This document shows, one piece after another, positions 61,616 to 64,000 of a stretch of 64,000 nt of DNA (the stretch's first letter is position 1; each line of letters opens with the position of its first letter). Made by a program: the position numbers and the translations under genes. This DNA comes from Hevea brasiliensis (Eukaryota; Streptophyta; Magnoliopsida; Malpighiales; Euphorbiaceae), in NCBI RefSeq assembly GCF_030052815.1, contig NC_079510.1, forward strand, positions 29,155,823 through 29,219,822, written 5' to 3'. Under the pieces are notes generated by a model, which did not search any database, was not told the DNA's origin, and saw only the letters and a program-made list of their open reading frames with translations.

Positions 61616-63332
61616 AGATAAAAAAGCTGATAATATAATTGTAATACATAATTAAATTCATATTTAATAAAACTAATTAATAATAATGTTAATACAGAAA
61701 ATCAAATATCTAATCTTACAATAACTTTTTTAAGTCCTAACTCTATATTTTCGTTAAAAAAAAATGTCATACCTCTACATAGGACAAAATTTTATTTTCT
61801 AACATTGAAAAACTTCATTCATGACAACATTGGTAGTCTTATTTTATAAACCATCTTATAAGTTGGGATTTTTAATTGACCTGTTGTTTAGAATATTTTT
61901 AAAGCTTATAAATAGTGTTTATAAAAAAAATTCATTTTAATAATTATAAGCTGGGTGCTTATAAATTAATTTAATTAAATATTAATTATCATCACTTAAT
62001 TTTATGATTTCAATATGTACCCTTATTTGATATAAAATTTTTCTTGTCTATATCTGATTTATCATAAGCTTAAGATAAAAGATATATAGTGTGATTCACC
62101 TATTAAATATGTGATCTTGTATTTTAGGTATATGATAGTCCAAGTTTAGACAATAATTTCCTTTGAAATAAGATTTCTGTTGTCTACACTCGGTCAACCA
62201 TAAACTTAAGACACAATATATATGATAAAATTTACCTATTAAATACTTAAATTTCATATATTTGTGTCTTGGATTCAATTGAGACAAAGAACTAAATATT
62301 TTGGTTGGAAACTATATTTTGTTTAAATGTGATTTATAAATCGTTATATATTAAATTTGTTTATTATTATATTTTATATTTTCAATCTTACCTTATTTCA
62401 TTCCTGCTTTGATAGATTATAAATTGATGGCCATTGTTACGATTATATGTGATTCTATACATATCCAACATTCATTATTTTCTTGATATATTTTTTATTA
62501 ATTAATTTGTTTTTCTACATTAATTTAAATAAGTTATTTACACTAATTTTAATGAATCCAAAATTATTTCTATTTGTTTTTAACAAAATATTTATTTAAT
62601 TAATTTGAAATTAAATTAGATTATAATATAATTAAAATATATTTTTATAATATTACAATAAAAAAATTAAGTTAACATAATTACCATATGAATACTTATA
62701 ATAATAAACATACTCATAGGTTACTTTTTATTAAAGGTATCAAATTTATAATATCAAATTAATTTAAAAACAATAAGTGCTTATCAGTTAATTTTTATAA
62801 ATTAAGTCAATCACTCTTTGTGCAGAATTAAAATTAGTTAAATATAAGATAAATTATTCATATAATTGAATCAAAGTCTTTTTTTTAATTATAAAAGTTC
62901 ATGCATCAAATTTATTTTCTTTTATTATATGAAGGTTAATAATTGATTAATAATTATTGAAAAATTTTGGTCAAATGATTAAAAAATTCAAATCTTTACC
63001 TGAAATTTTAATTTCACACATACACATACATAGCGTTTATACACACGCCTGTATACTGCGTTTACTATATTTAATTGAATGTGTAAGTTATAGTTAAGGG
63101 TAATAAATTATATAAAACTAATGATTTAATAATTTATTAATTAATTCTATAGAAATTTATTTATAGTAAAAACAAACTCTTTTGTGTACGCAGGCACGAA
63201 GTTCACTTGGGCATGAGCACTACTAACAAAAGACAGATGCTCTCTTAAGCTTTACTTGCATAAGCAAAGAACACTTGCAACACTACTTGCATAACTTCAT
63301 GCAGAACGTGCAAATAACCTAACACATTTACA
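61613..63332. other. Intergenic, AT-rich
   Basis: No gene recognised. 62040-62290 contains two loosely similar halves (TAAGCTTAAGATA... ATATAGTGTGATT and TAAACTTAAGACA... ATATGATAAAATTT), period about 130 bp, suggesting an old local duplication. Confidence 0.45.
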
Positions 63333-63433
63333 GCATCTGGCTTGGTCCGGTGACTGAAGACATATCACTTGACAAATCCAAATTCGAATCCTCACTCCCT
63401 CAATTCCCAACTCACAAAAAAAAAAAAAAAAAC
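63333..63433 (+). mobile_element. Candidate tRNA-derived SINE
   Basis: A roughly 100-bp unit with a box A-like start (TGGCTTGGTCCGGTGA, from 63338) and a box B-like motif (ATTCGAATCC, about 63382-63391) at tRNA-like spacing. It ends in an A18 or so tract. It is flanked by CATTTACA at 63325-63332 and 63434-63441, consistent with a target duplication. Pol III-transcribed SINEs have this layout. The family is unknown. Confidence 0.55.
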
Positions 63434-64000
63434 CATTTACAAGAAGCTAAGCTAATTTTAGGCACAATTTTGCCATCCTACATTTACCTATTACTCATCC
63501 TTCACTTTGTAGGCACCACATTTTGGGTCGATCTCTAGTCACGACTCACATTTCAGTCGATCTCCCTCATAGGCGTTTTACCTGATTTCTACCATTTACT
63601 TGACTTGAAGTCATTTTCTCCGAATTCATAATAACTTATTTTTAGATGAATAGTAAATCCAGAGTCTATCCGATCTCATGAACAAATTAAGTATTTTCTG
63701 ATACCTATGTTTATTCGACCTGTTGTCGAACCATCGGAATTTGCATTGTGTTTTTCGATCCCCTAACCCCAAACTTCAGGTAATTCTAGGTAGTTTCAGG
63801 ATCAGGTCTCGCTCACATTATTCAAATTAATATCTTATCCGATCTGTAAGTGATCCTGAACCTAGCAAAATTGGACTAAGACCTGATCTCAAATCATTTA
63901 TTTTCAAAGGTTTTTTAATCTCATCTTTGCACTTAATGTTTACTGAGCTCTTTAAGTAGTCATGCTCGAAAAACTGATCTTAAAATTTGTGTTTGGACTT
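63434..64000. other. Unassigned sequence at window end
   Basis: Higher GC than its neighbours, with several CGATC-type motifs (GTCGATCTC twice near 63528 and 63557). It may be the edge of another LTR, but no terminus, primer site or coding frame is visible. Confidence 0.35.

Overview
The window is nuclear DNA of a flowering plant, very probably a eudicot. The evidence is one intron-bearing cytosolic ribosomal protein gene (60S RPL37a), plant retrotransposon classes with the initiator tRNA-Met primer site, a nuclear copy of chloroplast rbcL and generally AT-rich intergenic DNA. Family-level placement is a guess: the RTE LINE with a CTCAA-type tail and the LTR families remind me of Euphorbiaceae (Hevea, Manihot). 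The window holds only one gene that looks intact. Almost everything else is transposon-derived, organelle-derived or simple-sequence DNA, and most short open frames are chance.

Layout. 1-4766 is a truncated, internally deleted second copy of the block at 19058-26282. That block contains a dead MULE transposon (18600-24480) with long terminal inverted repeats, a LINE reverse-transcriptase tail/RNase H relic, and the left end of an LTR. 6825-10207 is a cluster of TRIM-like LTR pairs with an endogenous pararetrovirus fragment wedged in the middle. 10430-15720 is AT-rich, with CACTA-like ends, microsatellites and tandem repeats. 15726-16437 is a 5'-truncated RTE LINE. 25297-39159 is a nest: a solo LTR of about 3.9 kb (duplication TTATA) interrupted by a nearly full-length Tekay-like Ty3/Gypsy chromovirus-type element (28125-38052, duplication ATAGA) with LTRs of about 2.5 kb and badly frameshifted gag-pol. 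40791-42967 and about 43691-45565 are two related solo LTRs in opposite orientation; the second splits a minisatellite. 47050-48048 is a decayed rbcL nuclear insert, itself split by a 504-bp hAT-like MITE. 50513-51574 is a second RTE LINE with a recognisable 19-bp target duplication. 53829-54620 is a young tandem array containing a perfect 230-bp palindrome. 56612-56950 is a P450 pseudogene fragment next to another MITE relic and an RNase H relic. 58352-60702 is the five-exon RPL37a gene with a typical translation-gene promoter. 63333-63433 is a candidate tRNA-derived SINE.

Nothing here works as a coordinated pathway. I found no undescribed biological system. The window's value is as a record of nested insertion, LTR-LTR recombination, internal deletion with templated filler, and decay of organelle DNA. 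The best supported unusual observations are the duplicated MULE/LINE/LTR block with its filler-bearing deletion, the MITE inside nuclear rbcL, the perfect palindrome in a tandem array, and the indel-dominated decay of the Gypsy element, which may partly be an assembly artefact.
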